Made by a program: the position numbers and the translations under genes. 37,212 nt of DNA from Ceratorhiza oryzae-sativae (Eukaryota; Basidiomycota; Agaricomycetes; Cantharellales; Ceratobasidiaceae), in contig JARWMV010000140.1 in NCBI GenBank assembly GCA_030998015.1, forward strand, positions 1-37,212. Reading direction: 5' to 3'. The notes under the pieces are model-generated. The model ran no database searches and had not been told where the DNA came from. It was given only the letters and a program-made list of their open reading frames with translations. Positions 27,872-36,268 of the stretch are shown here, piece after piece (positions within the stretch are counted from its first letter, which is position 1; the number at the start of each line of letters is the position of its first letter).

Positions 27872-28058
27872 GACCCGTCCCCTAGAAGTTGTTGCACGTA
27901 CGTGCAACAATTTCACGCTTGTAGAGGAGACGTCTGTGTGCGGCTTAAGCCGTACACAGACGGCTCCGAAGCCCTCCGCGCTTAGGCCGCCCTGCGGGCG
28001 ATCAAAGAGCGCGGAGGGGAAGAGGTTCCCTAGCAGCGTGTACTTGTACACGCTGACG
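27872..28058. repeat. N/F cluster in the cox3 intron 3 HEG
   Basis: Family N hairpins (27884-27972), family F (27973-28018) and a CAGCGTGTACTTGTACACGC hairpin. Confidence 0.75.
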
Positions 28059-28664
28059 ACAGGGTTAGGGTCTAAATCTCTTCCTGTATTGCAAAATTTG
28101 TTGGCACCGCATATGCCACCCATGATGCGATTTAAAATAGGTCTGGACTAGCTGGCAGGTGGATAGTCTAAATAATGAGTATGTTTTTTCAAGTATTAGT
28201 GAATGTAGTAGAATTTTACACTTATATAGAGCTAAAATTAAAAATTGCTTAATTAATGGTGGAATTTATAAAAATTATAAATTTAAATTTCACTCTCACT
28301 GTTAAGTGCATTTCTATCTTTATATTTATTTTGACAGAAAAGAGGGTTAATTGCATGGACCTCCTAAAATTTATTAGGACAATATGCAGCCAAGCTAATA
28401 TTAAAACATAATTATTTCAAACTGCAGCGCAGGTGACCCCCAATAAGGCAATGGCCTCCCAATGCGTCACAAACGTATTGGGGGGGGCCATTACCAACAT
28501 ATGCAGCTTGCGCTGCATTGTTTGGGGGGTAGATGCTGCAGTAAGTTTTACTTTATTTTGATTAAAATAATCATATTTTGTCAGGGTAAACCTTTCCCGA
28601 TCCCACCCATAGGGTGGGTTTCAGCGGCCGCGGCCTAAGCCGTGCAGTGATTGGAGTCTGCCGC

Positions 28665-28886
28665 CCGCCGGCGTTAGAGGGAATCCTCAGATGAGGTAGC
28701 CTTGACCATGAGTCTCATGGTCCAGGCTACCTCCCATAAAGATTCCCTCGTAGAAAATGACGACCGTTCGTCATTTTCAGCCGGCGGCTAAATATCGATA
28801 TTATGCCGCGCACTAGCAATCGCAAACGGTTGCGATTGCTCACGTTGGTTGGTGGGACAAGTCCCACCAGCAACTAACGCGCGCGG
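28665..28886 (+). mobile_element. GC element, family A copy 12 (long form)
   Basis: 222 bp, left partner of the A-C-A array. Confidence 0.9.
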
Positions 28887-29097
28887 GCCCCCGCTCTATC
28901 GGCTAAAATCTTAGGTGTAACCCAAGATTTCAGCCGCCCTGCCTAGAGAACTGCGCTTTAGCGCACGTCTTGGCAGGGGTAATAAAGCGGAGGGTCAACG
29001 ACCCGTGGGCATTGTTAACGAGGCCGCGTTCGCGGCGAGCCGCGCGCACGCCAGGGCCGCCTTGGCAAGCCAAGGCGTTCGCAGGCGTGCACGGGTC
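28887..29097 (+). mobile_element. GC element, family C copy 4 (with nested D)
   Basis: Same as copies 1 and 3, ending CACGGGTC directly at the next A copy. Confidence 0.85.
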
Positions 29098-29319
29098 CCG
29101 CCGGCGTTAGAGGGAATCCTCAGATGAGGTAGCCTTGACCATGAGTCTCATGGTCCAGGCTACCTCCCATAAAGATTCCCTCGTAGAAAATGACGACCGT
29201 TCGTCATTTTCAGCCGGCGGCTAAATATCGATATTATGCCGCGCACTAGCAATCGCAAACGGTTGCGATTGCTCACGTTGGTTGGTGGGACAAGTCCCAC
29301 CAGCAACTAACGCGCGCGG
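29098..29319 (+). mobile_element. GC element, family A copy 13 (long form)
   Basis: 222 bp, right partner of the A-C-A array. Confidence 0.9.
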
Positions 29320-29513
29320 AAATATGCAAATAAAGATTAATATTTGAAGGTTCAACGACTAGAAAGTGAGTTTTATGTTAACAATAATCTTTCCACGAAC
29401 GCCCTCCAATGTGTAAATAGAACTGTTTTTAGTCATTCACACATTGAAGACATAGTCTGAACAACAGCGTGAGCTGTTGAAATAATATTAAACGTATTAT
29501 GATAACAATTTGT

Positions 29514-29623
29514 ACACGTGATTGTAGGTACAATCTTTATATTAGTTGGATTCTTTAGAATTATTGCCTACCATTTAACAGATGCACACCATTTAGGATT
29601 TGAATCTGCTATACTTTACTGGC
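29514..29623 (+). CDS. cox3: Cytochrome c oxidase subunit 3, exon 4
   Basis: Completes the Leu codon and reads HVIVGTIFILVGFFRIIAYH and DAHHLGFESAILYW. The HVIVGT and HH-GFE blocks are conserved Cox3 features. It ends one base after TGG so that exon 5 can complete a His codon (YWHFVD). Confidence 0.93.
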
Positions 29624-29718
29624 AAAAAAAATCAACCGAAATGCCCTTTAACGATGTGAATTGTTATCGAACATCACTTTGTGCTGAAGCGTCCATATCT
29701 ACTTAAGTACTACTATGA

Positions 29719-29920
29719 CCCGTGCACGCCTGCGAACGCCTTGGCTTAAGCCAAGGCGGCCCTGGCGTGCGCGCGGCGTCTGATTCCGAGGTACCCTGGA
29801 ACTTAAAGTTCCAGGGTACCTCGCAATACCTCGCCGCGAACGCGGCCTCGATAACCATACCCACGGGTCAACAGCATGTATTTATATATAAATACAATGC
29901 TGGTTGACCCTAAGCGGGGG
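29719..29920 (+). mobile_element. GC element, family G copy 9
   Basis: TATGA flanks (29714-29718, 29921-29925), internal ATACCC. Confidence 0.85.
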
Positions 29921-30088
29921 TATGAAACACGGTATGTAAAAATCTTAAGAGGGATTATCAGCAAGAAACTTTTATGAAGTTTCTTCAGAGACTTTACGTG
30001 ATGACCTAGGGATAACCTAGGATAAGAAAAAGTCCGGGTTGCCATAAATTAATAATTGGCTGAACTGATTTTGTTACTATTCTCCGCT

Positions 30089-30177
30089 AATCGATGTAGA
30101 TTTGCCTTCGCAAATCATCGATTAGTTGAGCCCTCCGCGCTTAGGCCGCCCTGCGGGCGATCAAAGAGCGCGGAGGG
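30089..30177. repeat. CTAATCGAT hairpin with family F (no D)
   Basis: The uninterrupted form CTAATCGATGTAGATTTGCC ... ATCGATTAG, then family F. It is the empty-site control for the D insertion at 30519. Confidence 0.85.
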
Positions 30178-30508
30178 GTATGGTTATTACTATTTTTTGC
30201 TGAGTTTTGTAGAAATTCTAACACAGGTCCAGCAAGATTTTATAAATCTTGCATGGAAACATGTCTTGAAGATGCTGGTTTATTTACAACTTATTTTTCT
30301 TTATTAAATTTATCTACAGTTCCACCCCTACTTCCAAACACTCCATATCAAAATTCCCCCAAAGCTAGTTACGTCGAACAAGCAATGACTGGGTTCTTAT
30401 TAGGTGATGGTGTGTTAGTTAAAAAATACGAAGGTGGGGCCTCTAGAAATAGTTGCACATCACGTATGTGCAACTACTTCAGCCAGCATTGTATTTATAT
30501 GTACCCCG

Positions 30509-30644
30509 CTAATCGATACCCCTGCCAAGACGTGCGCTAAAGCGCAGTTCTCTAGGCAGGGTGTAGATTTGCCTTCGCAAATCATCGATTAGTTGAGCCC
30601 TCCGCGCTTAGGCCGCCCTGCGGGCGATCAAAGAGCGCGGAGGG
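30509..30644. repeat. CTAATCGAT hairpin with nested D, plus F
   Basis: As 30089-30177 but with a D copy (30519-30561) inserted after CGAT. Confidence 0.85.
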
Positions 30645-30653
30645 TTTATATAC

Positions 30654-30875
30654 CCGCGCGCGTTAGTTGCTGGTGGGACTTGTCCCACCAACCAACGTGA
30701 GCAATCGCAACCGTTTGCGATTGCTAGTGCGCGGCATAATATCGATATTTAGCCGCCGGCTGAAAATGACGAACGGTCGTCATTTTCTACGAGGGAATCT
30801 TTATGGGAGGTAGCCTGGACCATGAGACTCATGGTCAAGGCTACCTCATCTGAGGATTCCCTCTAACGCCGGCGG
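30654..30875 (-). mobile_element. GC element, family A copy 14 (long form, inverted)
   Basis: 222 bp in the cox3 intron 4 HEG. Confidence 0.9.
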
Positions 30876-31294
30876 ACATGCTGCCCTTGAGGAAATGGAC
30901 TTATTTCAAATTTGCTCAAGGTGAAGTTCATTTAGACTATTTAAATCATGTATTTTCTTTATTTAAAGATCTTGGGGTTGTGTTGATGGCTGCCCCTAGT
31001 CAGGGACAGTCAATAGTTAAAGGAACTGCTCATAAGTGGTATCAATTTTCTACTCAATCTCTTTCTTCATGGAATTCTGTACAAGCACTGTGGTACGTAA
31101 ATGGGACTAAAGTAGTACCCAGCAACATTTCTGAGTTGTTGACTCCCATCTCATTAGCCTATTGGGTATGCGACGATGGGGGAAAAAATAAACAAGGCTT
31201 CCATTTCGCTACAAACGCTTTTTCGGCCGAAGAAGTCCAATTACTTGTAAATGTTCTTCAAGACAAATTCGGTCTAAAATGTAGCATTCATTCT

Positions 31295-31593
31295 AGCAGC
31301 GCGCTATGCGGCTGCCCAGCAGCGCGCTATGCGGCTGCCCAGCAGCGCGCTATGCGGCTGCCCAGCAGCGCGCTATGCGGCTGCCCAGCAGCGCGCTATG
31401 CGGCTGCCCAGCAGCGCGCTATGCGGCTGCCCAGCAGCGCGCTATGCGGCTGCCCAGCAGCGCGCTATGCGGCTGCCCAGCAGCGCGCTATGCGGCTGCC
31501 CAGCAGCGCGCTATGCGGCTGCCCAGCAGCGCGCTATGCGGCTGCCCAGCAGCGCGCTATGCGGCTGCCCAGCAGCGCGCTATGCGGCTGCCC
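31295..31593 (+). repeat. Minisatellite, 13 perfect 23-bp units
   Basis: Unit AGCAGCGCGCTATGCGGCTG plus CCC, repeated 13 times without variation (299 bp). The unit is a fragment of family B (compare 3795-3815). None of the three forward frames contains a stop, so the array is translatable in any phase. Confidence 0.97.
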
Positions 31594-31709
31594 AGAAACC
31601 GAATATATGTTTGGTCGTCTTCTACAACACAATTGGCAAATATAGTAAGACCGTATATGCCCAGTTCAATGGTTTATAAAATTAATTAGTTTATGTGCAA
31701 TTAAAACCG

Positions 31710-31768
31710 ATTTTGTTGATGTAGTATGGTTGTTTTTATTTGTGTCAGTTTATTGGTGGGGATCTTAA
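31710..31768 (+). CDS. cox3: Cytochrome c oxidase subunit 3, exon 5
   Basis: Last 19 codons and stop: FVDVVWLFLFVSVYWWGS, the universally conserved Cox3 C-terminus, with TAA at 31766-31768. Too short to be found as an independent frame; located by its motif and the frame join with exon 4. Confidence 0.95.
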
Positions 31769-32716
31769 CTCATTGGTTTTCGTAGACATAAATTTAAGTT
31801 TTATTCCTAACTCTTTATTTAATTTAACAATAATCCCCTTATTAATTACTGGAACCCCTTACTTTGGTTCCCTCAAAGCTAATTGTGTATAACAGACAAT
31901 GACTGGAAGGGTACCGAAGGGTACCCCGCGGCAGTATGCCGCGGATCCGGCGATTACGATCGTGCTAGCACGATCCTCCATCGGCGGGTACCTAAGTTTA
32001 CCGTCTCGTGTTAACTTTGTTGACCGGACGGTAACCGTGAACTTTTTCCCTCCGCGCTCTTTGATCGCCCGCAGGGCGGCCTAAGAGCGGTTGGCTGTCG
32101 GACATCACAGACGACCGAACAGTCAATACGCTGATAATTTTAGCGTTTTTCGTTAGCTCCCGGTAAAGGCCGCGCTTGGAGGTGGAATCACCACCAAATG
32201 ACAGAAGACCCCCAATGATTGCAATGCGCGCCACAAAACTTGTGGCGCCATTGACCCCCCACGCATCGGCCAAATCTTAGGTGTAAACCAAGATTTCAGC
32301 CGATGCGTGTAGGGTCATCCAGCATTGTATTTATATATAAATACATGCTGTTGACCCCAAACTGCCATTCCTTGACAATTCCTTAGGAAATGTCAAGGAT
32401 TGGTGTAGGTAATGGCCCCCCCCAATACGTTTGTGACGCATTGGGAGGCCATTGCCTTATTGGGGGTCACAAGTTATCCTTTCGGTGGAGGAATAAATTT
32501 TGGAGTGCAAAGCCTCCCGTCTTTCAGATGGGGATTAATCTACATCCCGAAGATCTCCAAATCCATGATCCTACACGGGCGGTGCCTTGCCGTCTTTACC
32601 GCGGCATACTCCTCCACGGAGGTTACAGTACACGAGGCCGCCCTTCAGGCGACGAGCCTACTCTCTGTAAATCCTAGGGATAACCTAGGTGCCAGGGCCG
32701 ACGATAGAGCGGGGGC

Positions 32717-32938
32717 CCGCGCGCGTTAGTTGCTGGTGGGACTTGTCCCACCAACCAACGTGAGCAATCGCAACCGTTTGCGATTGCTAGTGCGCGGCAT
32801 AATATCGATATTTAGCCGCCGGCTGAAAATGACGAACGGTCGTCATTTTCTACGAGGGAATCTTTATGGGAGGTAGCCTGGACCATGAGACTCATGGTCA
32901 AGGCTACCTCATCTGAGGATTCCCTCTAACGCCGGCGG
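32717..32938 (-). mobile_element. GC element, family A copy 15 (long form, inverted)
   Basis: 222 bp, intergenic. Confidence 0.9.
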
Positions 32939-33611
32939 ATACAGGTCCAGCAAGATTTTATAAATCTTGCATGGAAGCAAACCACGGAACGATGTTGACA
33001 CGAGACGGTAAAACGAGGAGAAATATAGTTTATAAAAATAGCAAAAGTTTTTAAAAGAGATGCCGCCGATGGAAAATTGACGTCTGCAAAAAAGTCAGTT
33101 GGTCTGACCAGATCAACTTCCGTCAATTATTCCGATGGAGGATCGTGCTAGCACGATCGTAATCGGCGGATCCGCGACATCCAGTCCCTCTAGGGCAGCT
33201 CCGCTCCCTGGATCTCTAGAGATCCAGGAGGCGGGGTATTGCGAGGTAGCCTGGACCCCCGAGGTTCCAGGCTACCTCGGAATCAAAGTCCTTACTGCCG
33301 CGGGCTATATTTTTTTAGCTTCTTGGACTTCAACTTAAAAAGGAAGCGAAGATTATTTCCCTTCGGGGCCATCATCCCTTTCGGGCCCTTCGGGGCATGT
33401 AATGATGAATGGCTATTGCTCCCAAAATTTGTTAAGTCTTTACCGCGCTCTTCCCGACCCGTCCCCTAGAAGTTGTTGCACGTACGTGCAACAATTTCAC
33501 GCTTGTAGAGGAGACGTCTGTGTGCGGCTTAAGCCGTACACAGACGGCTCCGAAGCATGAGGGTGAATATTCTACCCTTTCCGAGAAGAAGTTCCCTGTA
33601 TTGGGAAGAGC

Positions 33612-33735
33612 TACCCCCCATATAATTATATGGCCATCGTTTTAGAGCGTCCCTGCCGGACATCTTCGATGAGCGAGCAGGGACCGCGCGTAGCCATGGG
33701 CTTTAGCCCATGGCTAGCGATGACTATATGGGGGC
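33612..33735. repeat. Long-armed palindrome with inner hairpins
   Basis: Outer arms CCCCCATATAATTATATGG and ACTATATGGGGGC, next CCATCG/CGATG, and inside them GTCCCTGCCGGACATC..GCAGGGAC and AGCCATGGGCTTTAGCCCAT hairpins. I see only this one full copy, so it may be the intact form of a distinct element. Confidence 0.7.
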
Positions 33736-34178
33736 GGGGTCAAATAAATTTGTGTAATATTTGTGTTCATAAAAGCCCCACGGTTCGATTTTCCTAGGAA
33801 AAGGCTCCCCTACTTTCCGGATGGTGGGTAGTTCCGCCTCAAGCGACGGATCCGTCTGTGTACGGCTTAAGCCGCACACAGACGTCTCCTCTACAAGCGT
33901 GAAGTTGTTGCACGTACGTGCAACAATTTCAGCTAGAGGACACGTCATCTTCCGTTGATTAGGGCCCTCGGCAGAGGTTGTTTTTGTTTTACCTCTTCCC
34001 GTCTGCGGCCGTGTTCCTGGAACACGACCACAGACGCAGGTGACCCCCAAACATATGCAGCTTGCGCTGCATTGTTTGGGGGGTAGATGCTGAAAGGTAA
34101 GAGAAACAACAAGGCTATTCAGCCTACCGCGCAAATGGTCCCCTTTGCGCTCTGCAGAGGGGGGTTAAAAAGAAAATA

Positions 34179-34262
34179 GGACATGTGGTAGAGTGGTTGA
34201 ATACGGTCGTCTTGAAAACGATTACTCCAAAAGAGTCGTGAGTTCGAATCTCACCATGTCCG
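34179..34262 (+). tRNA. trnS: tRNA-Ser (UGA anticodon)
   Basis: Perfect 7-bp acceptor stem GGACATG/CATGTCC, discriminator G, anticodon loop CTTGAAA (anticodon TGA, reads UCN serine codons), an extra variable arm TACTCCAAAAGAGT as expected for a serine tRNA, and a T arm GTGAGTTCGAATCTCAC. The only complete tRNA I could find in the window. No GC element interrupts it. Confidence 0.97.
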
Positions 34263-34314
34263 TAGCTCTTCCGTTGGCCGCTACAGCTACCCTCTAGTAG
34301 GTTATAATGCTTTT

Positions 34315-34440
34315 TGACCCGAGCACGCCTGCGAACGCCCTGGCTTAAGCCAAGGCGGCCCTGGCGTGCGCGCGGCGTCTGATTCCGTCGGAATCAGACG
34401 CCCGGGCCAGCGCCCTGCGCTGATCCAGGCGAGAACGGGT
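34315..34440 (+). mobile_element. GC element related to family G, rearranged
   Basis: Starts like G (CCCGAGCACGCCTGCGAACG) but turns at TCTGATTCCG into an inverted TCGGAATCAGACGCC and ends GAGAACGGGTC, so the right half is different. Confidence 0.7.
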
Positions 34441-34773
34441 CTTATTTTTATTTTGGCCATTGTGCTACCTTCTCTTCGAATATTTCCTTTTTTTATTACC
34501 CCAAATTGGGGGTGTAGATTTGCCTGCGCAAATCACCCCCAATTTATGAGTCTTCAGCGCTTAGGCCGCGCCTAAAGGCGCGATCAGAGAGCGTTGGAGA
34601 ATGGAAACTAATGTTCTACTTTATATCGCTGCACTTTTCTCAGGTGTGGTTTATATTCAGTCAATAGGATCTGACCCGTGCCCGCCTACGATCGCAGCTC
34701 CGCCTCAAGCGTGATATAGTTATTCTTAGTCATCTATTTTATGGGACTTTAACGAGTCAAAGCATCGAAATCT
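34441..34773 (+). pseudogene. nad2: nad2 5' relic with GC insertions
   Basis: Three segments align in order with nad2 exon 1: FILAIVLPSLRIFPFF (34441-34498), VVYIQSIGS around 34640-34671, and the stretch ending with LTSQSIEI (34722-34773). A family E copy and a GC hairpin (about 34672-34711) separate them. The frame is broken by both elements and some bases near them are lost. Nad2 similarity stops at QSIEI, after which an SPDANLG-like HEG start may follow. Non-functional. Confidence 0.8.
34499..34597 (+). mobile_element. GC element, family E copy 8
   Basis: 99 bp with single A flanks and small changes (ATTTATGAGTCTTCAG). Inserted in the nad2 relic. Confidence 0.85.
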
Positions 34774-34899
34774 CTCCAGATGCTAATTTAGGTGTTGATA
34801 ATACCTCCCCTGCAAAAAGCCTAGGTACAATTAATTATACCTAGGACTTTTTGCCGGTAGATCGGTAAAGCGGCCGTGGGCGGCAGGGGACTTATCATA

Positions 34900-35145
34900 C
34901 CCCCGCTTAGGGTCAACCAGCATTGTATTTATATATAAATACATGCTGTTGACCCGTGGGTATGGTTATCGAGGCCGCGTTCGCGGCGAGGTATTGCGAG
35001 GTACCCTGGAACTTTAAGTTCCAGGGTACCTCGGAATCAGACGCCGCGCGCACGCCAGGGCCGCCTTGGCTTGATTATTGACCTTAAGGTCAATATGAGC
35101 CAAGCTTGCTTGGCTTAAGCCAAGGCGTTCGCAGGCGTGCACGGG
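34900..35145 (-). mobile_element. GC element, family G copy 10 (inverted)
   Basis: Left flank TCATA (34895-34899), internal GGGTATGG. The right flank is taken over by family A copy 16, as at 21397. Confidence 0.8.
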
Positions 35146-35147
35146 TC

Positions 35148-35319
35148 CCGCCGGCGTTAGAGGGAATCCTAAAGATTCCCTCGTAGAAAATGACGACCGT
35201 TCGTCATTTTCAGCCGGCGGCTAAATATCGATATTATGCCGCGCACTAGCAATCGCAAACGGTTGCGATTGCTCACGTTGGTTGGTGGGACAAGTCCCAC
35301 CAGCAACTAACGCGCGCGG
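35148..35319 (+). mobile_element. GC element, family A copy 16 (short form)
   Basis: 172 bp, two bases after the end of a G element. Confidence 0.9.
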
Positions 35320-35528
35320 AAACATGGAAATGGTCATGTAATTAAAATTTCAGGTAAATCAACAGCCATGTTACAAGAACTATTAAAATTTCAAATGCCT
35401 AGCATGATGCAATATAACCCCAAATTGGGGGTGTAGATTTGCCTGCGCAAATCACCCCCCAATTTAGGAGTCCTCAGCGCTTAGGCCGCGCCTAAAGGCG
35501 CGATCAGAGAGTTGGAAATAGGTTTCTA
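35320..35528 (+). pseudogene. C-terminal remnant of a LAGLIDADG homing endonuclease
   Basis: Reads KHGNGHVIKISGKSTAML, then QELLKFQMPSMMQY, interrupted by a family E element (35418-35515), and closes with KIGF and TAA after its removal. This matches the C-terminus of the other single-domain HEGs in the window (PSMMLYKIGL at 36860). Confidence 0.8.
35418..35515 (+). mobile_element. GC element, family E copy 9
   Basis: 98 bp, single A flanks. Removal restores Q-Y-K-I-G-F. Confidence 0.9.
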
Positions 35529-35544
35529 AAAGTACCTATTTTAA

Positions 35545-35785
35545 AAACAAAAAAACACAGCCGTTAGTTTCGGATCTCTAATAAATACTCCGCCGGCGTT
35601 AGAGGGAATCCTAAAGATTCCCTCGTAGAAAATGACGACCGTTCGTCATTTTCAGCCGGCGGCTAAATATCGATATTATGCCGCGCACTAGCAATCGCAA
35701 ACGGTTGCGATTGCTCACGTTGGTTGGTGGGACAAGTCCCACCAGCAACTAACGCGCGCGGGCAGCTGCTAAATATATCGGAAAA
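35545..35785 (+). pseudogene. atp9: Displaced atp9 leader and start region
   Basis: 35548-35589 (AACAAAAAAACACAG and CGTTAGTTT) resembles the atp9 leader at 36908-36940. A family A element (35590-35761) takes the place of the start codon, and 35764-35785 reads AAAKYIG, as in atp9 at 36959. The following sequence is not ATP9, so the relic breaks off after the seventh or so residue. Confidence 0.7.
35590..35761 (+). mobile_element. GC element, family A copy 17 (short form)
   Basis: 172 bp, inserted across the start-codon position of the atp9 relic. Confidence 0.9.
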
Positions 35786-36120
35786 ACATCAGGCATACTA
35801 AGATATAGCCTAGAAAATTCTATAGGTTTACCTTATTTAACTAATTTCATAAAAGAGATAGTGACAAGTTTGCCACTTTCATTATCTTTTTGTGCTACAG
35901 CATTTTTTATTTATTTTCTTCTAGTAGTTTAATAGCTCCATCAGATGAAGATAAACCTAAAGTCAAACGGTTTACTAGAGAGCAGCAAAACCAATTCACA
36001 ATTCCTGATGAATTGCAGCAAATCTTAGTTGGATTGATTTTAGGAGATTTATGGGCTAATAAGCGAGGTAACAATACTAGATTCCGGTTTAAACAAGGAA
36101 TTTGTCATAAAGCCTATCTG

Positions 36121-36250
36121 CCCGTAGGGCCCAAAACCACCTAAAGGTGTTTCCAAAAACACCTTTACGGTGGTTTTGGGCCTTACAGGCTTGGCCAAAA
36201 CCACCCCCAAACAATGCAGCGTAGCTGCACATGTTTGGGGGTGTTTTTGG
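36121..36250 (+). repeat. GC element, family J (long version)
   Basis: Two parts: GCCCAAAACCACCTAAAGG / CCTTTACGGTGGTTTTGGGC and the standard CCACCCCCAAACAATGCAGC hairpin. It lies between KAYL and YHLYDF of the HEG. Confidence 0.8.
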
Positions 36251-36268
36251 TTATCATTTGTATGACTT

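Larger units (their letters stand above)
26429..28151 (+). pseudogene. LAGLIDADG homing endonuclease of cox3 intron 3, heavily interrupted
   Basis: Readable blocks in order: TQILFSSILPIKPADDKPHR, LKSILVGLSLGDLFINKQ (motif, about 26602-26655), MEVYDRFKDFCPTAP, DKRTGKVYSRVVFRT, LCFGEIFDLFYSGKTKIVPA, AYWICDAGG with Trp as TGA (about 27331), EVNLLVKVLNDKFNL, NCTINKSGSNFRIRI and finally SLPVLQNLLAPHMPPMMRFK ending at TAG 28149-28151. Insertions: H 26533-26580, E 26709-26806, L 26846-26940, A 27016-27230, a D/F cluster 27409-27545, G 27593-27819, N/F 27872-28058. At several, element removal exactly restores the frame (QSQL/TISED, YL/MEVYD). Confidence 0.8.
28434..29320. repeat. Nested GC cluster inside the cox3 intron 3 core
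   Basis: Order: K-like (28437-28540), AT stretch, A (28665-28886), C with nested D (28887-29097), A (29098-29319). The two long A copies flank the C copy directly. Confidence 0.85.
26295..29513 (+). other. cox3 intron 3 (group I) with HEG
   Basis: 3219 bases. HEG at 26429-28151, then the core: P-like TTAATTGCATGGACC (about 28347) and Q-like AATATGCAGCCAAGC (28380-28395), R-like GTTCAACGACTAGAAAG (about 29350) and S-like GAAGACATAGTCTGAAC (29446-29462). About 890 bases of GC elements (28434-29320) stand between Q and R, a region that is normally short. If the intron still splices, this insertion must be tolerated as an expanded peripheral loop. Confidence 0.85.
30257..31689 (+). pseudogene. 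LAGLIDADG homing endonuclease of cox3 intron 4, interrupted
   Basis: N-terminal part: SYVEQAMTGFLLGDGVLVKK (motif about 30390-30415). A GC cluster (about 30440-30875: N-like, hairpin/D/F, A) follows. Then WTYFKFAQGEVHLDYLNHVF, WYVNGTKVVPSNISELLTPI, AYWVCDDGG and EEVQLLVNVLQDKFGLKC. A 13-copy 23-bp minisatellite (31295-31593) interrupts the last block; the C-terminus RNRIYVWSSS ... MPSSMVYKIN with stop 31687-31689 is in a different frame because 299 is not a multiple of three. With the array removed the frame closes exactly (SIHS/RNRIYVW). Confidence 0.8.
29624..31709 (+). other. cox3 intron 4 (group I) with HEG
   Basis: 2086 bases between Trp and His. Core near the 5' side: Q-like ATTATCAGCAAG (29953-29964), R-like CTTCAGAGACTTTACG (29988-30003), S-like AAGAAAAAGTCCGGG (30025-30039). 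An insertion with CCTAGGGATAACCTAGG lies between R and S. HEG downstream. The last intron base is G (31709). Confidence 0.85.
31769..34178. other. Intergenic region between cox3 and trnS
   Basis: 31769-31910 is AT-rich with no gene. From 31913 on: family B parts, a partial F, a GCGCGCCACAAAACTTGTGG hairpin, a GCATGTATTTATATATAAAT-type palindrome, L and K hairpins, A (32717-32938), O, B (33133), M (33202), N (33468, 33846). 32470-32700 and 33250-33460 are GC-richer single-copy stretches without recognisable products. 33000-33130 is AT-rich and includes a TTGGTCTGACCAGATCAA hairpin resembling 25600-25615. Confidence 0.55.
34774..35320. repeat. GC cluster replacing most of an HEG
   Basis: Contains a CTGCAAAAAGCCTAGGTACA/TGTACC-like hairpin near 34810 (also at 16430-16480), G (34900-35145) and A (35148-35319). 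The sequence on both sides is HEG-like, so the cluster probably replaced the middle of an endonuclease gene. Confidence 0.65.

Noticed and set aside
31295..31593. Possible CRISPR array
   Set aside because: The units are directly adjacent and identical with no spacers, so it is a minisatellite derived from a hairpin element.
12196..32939. Many small open frames of 60-130 codons in GC-rich DNA, on both strands
   Set aside because: They are the same palindromic elements translated in several frames, recurring with each copy. None has a recognisable domain.
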